Below are positions 6,423 through 6,546 of a stretch of DNA of 6,546 nt, one piece after another. The DNA is taken from positions 1-6,546 of the forward strand of contig CADBKB010000083.1 of assembly GCA_902795095.1 (NCBI GenBank), in the 5' to 3' direction. This DNA is from Oscillospiraceae bacterium (lineage in GTDB: Bacteria > Bacillota_A > Clostridia > Oscillospirales > Oscillospiraceae). Below the pieces are notes generated by a model. The model was given only the letters and a program-made list of their open reading frames with translations. It made no database searches and was not told the origin of the DNA. Within the stretch, counting starts at the first letter, position 1. The number at the start of each line of letters is the position of its first letter. Position numbers and translations under genes: made by a program.

Positions 6423-6546
6423 GACATGCGTCCGCTTGCACCGCGCCCGTAGGCTCGCTGTCCCACATGCGCCCGTTGGGAACTATCAACATCGTATGCA
6501 TCAGGTCAATGCCCGCGGCGGCCAGGGGTCTGGCCGCCCTACGGCG
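6423..6546. other. Gene-free right end of window
   Basis: No convincing coding sequence is visible on either strand after the terminator. Besides the palindrome and the CCGTAGG/CCTACGG inverted pair, there is a short direct repeat ACATGCGTCCG (6424-6434) and ACATGCGCCCG (6465-6475), one mismatch in 11. No clear promoter for a downstream gene is seen. Confidence 0.6.
6517..6538. repeat. Perfect palindrome, possible part of a dispersed intergenic repeat
   Basis: GGCGGCCAG (6517-6525) and CTGGCCGCC (6530-6538) form a perfect nine-base-pair hairpin with a GGGT loop. It is followed by CCTACGG (6538-6544), which is the reverse complement of CCGTAGG at 6447-6453. There is no T-run, so it is not a standard terminator. 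GC-rich palindromes next to a TACGG/CCGTA edge are, from memory, common as scattered repeats in Oscillospiraceae genomes; the window ends too soon to see the full unit. Confidence 0.5.

Noticed and set aside
5501..6466. Minus-strand open frame of 321 codons opposite the VTT-domain gene
   Set aside because: The translation is polar, Gln/His/Gly/Asp-rich and has no domain; it runs through the terminator hairpin. The + strand reading gives a coherent membrane protein.
6268..6501. Minus-strand 77-codon frame starting in the gene-free right end
   Set aside because: It has no ribosome binding site that I can recognise, crosses the terminator stem and lies mostly antisense to the VTT gene; its start lies in the suspected repeat region.

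Overview
The window looks like a stretch of chromosome from a GC-rich, Gram-positive anaerobe of the class Clostridia, probably an Oscillospiraceae-type gut bacterium. The support is: a SecA with the clostridial type of sequence between its helicase motifs and a C-terminal cysteine metal-binding tail; strong AAAGGAGG-type ribosome binding sites; a lipoprotein signal of Gram-positive style; a consensus sigma-A promoter; and high GC throughout by eye. The genus assignment is inference; no rRNA or other marker is present.

All six genes lie on the + strand. Region 1 (1-4636) is a tightly packed set: the 3' three quarters of secA, pgeF/yfiH one base after it, and an extracytoplasmic peptide-type solute-binding lipoprotein whose TTG start lies inside the end of pgeF. 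The packing and lack of terminators suggest one transcript coming from upstream. Region 2 (4633-5500) begins with a near-perfect sigma-A promoter whose -35 box overlaps the stop codon of the lipoprotein gene. It drives two small, probably co-transcribed membrane proteins, one with two membrane segments and one with a zinc ribbon, a proline-rich linker and two membrane segments. Region 3 (5501-6422) holds a TVP38/TMEM64 (VTT/DedA-like) membrane protein closed by a clear intrinsic terminator. The last 124 bases (6423-6546) hold no gene but contain a strong GC-rich palindrome and a short inverted repeat that may be part of a dispersed repeat.

The common theme is the cell envelope: protein export (SecA), peptidoglycan/purine housekeeping (PgeF), solute capture at the membrane surface, and small or polytopic membrane proteins. 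I see no CRISPR array, integrase, transposase, toxin-antitoxin or defence gene. Nothing here is clearly a new system; the most unusual points are the orphan binding protein with its acidic tail inside the secA-pgeF set, the promoter embedded in its stop codon, the small membrane-protein pair, and the palindrome at the right edge.
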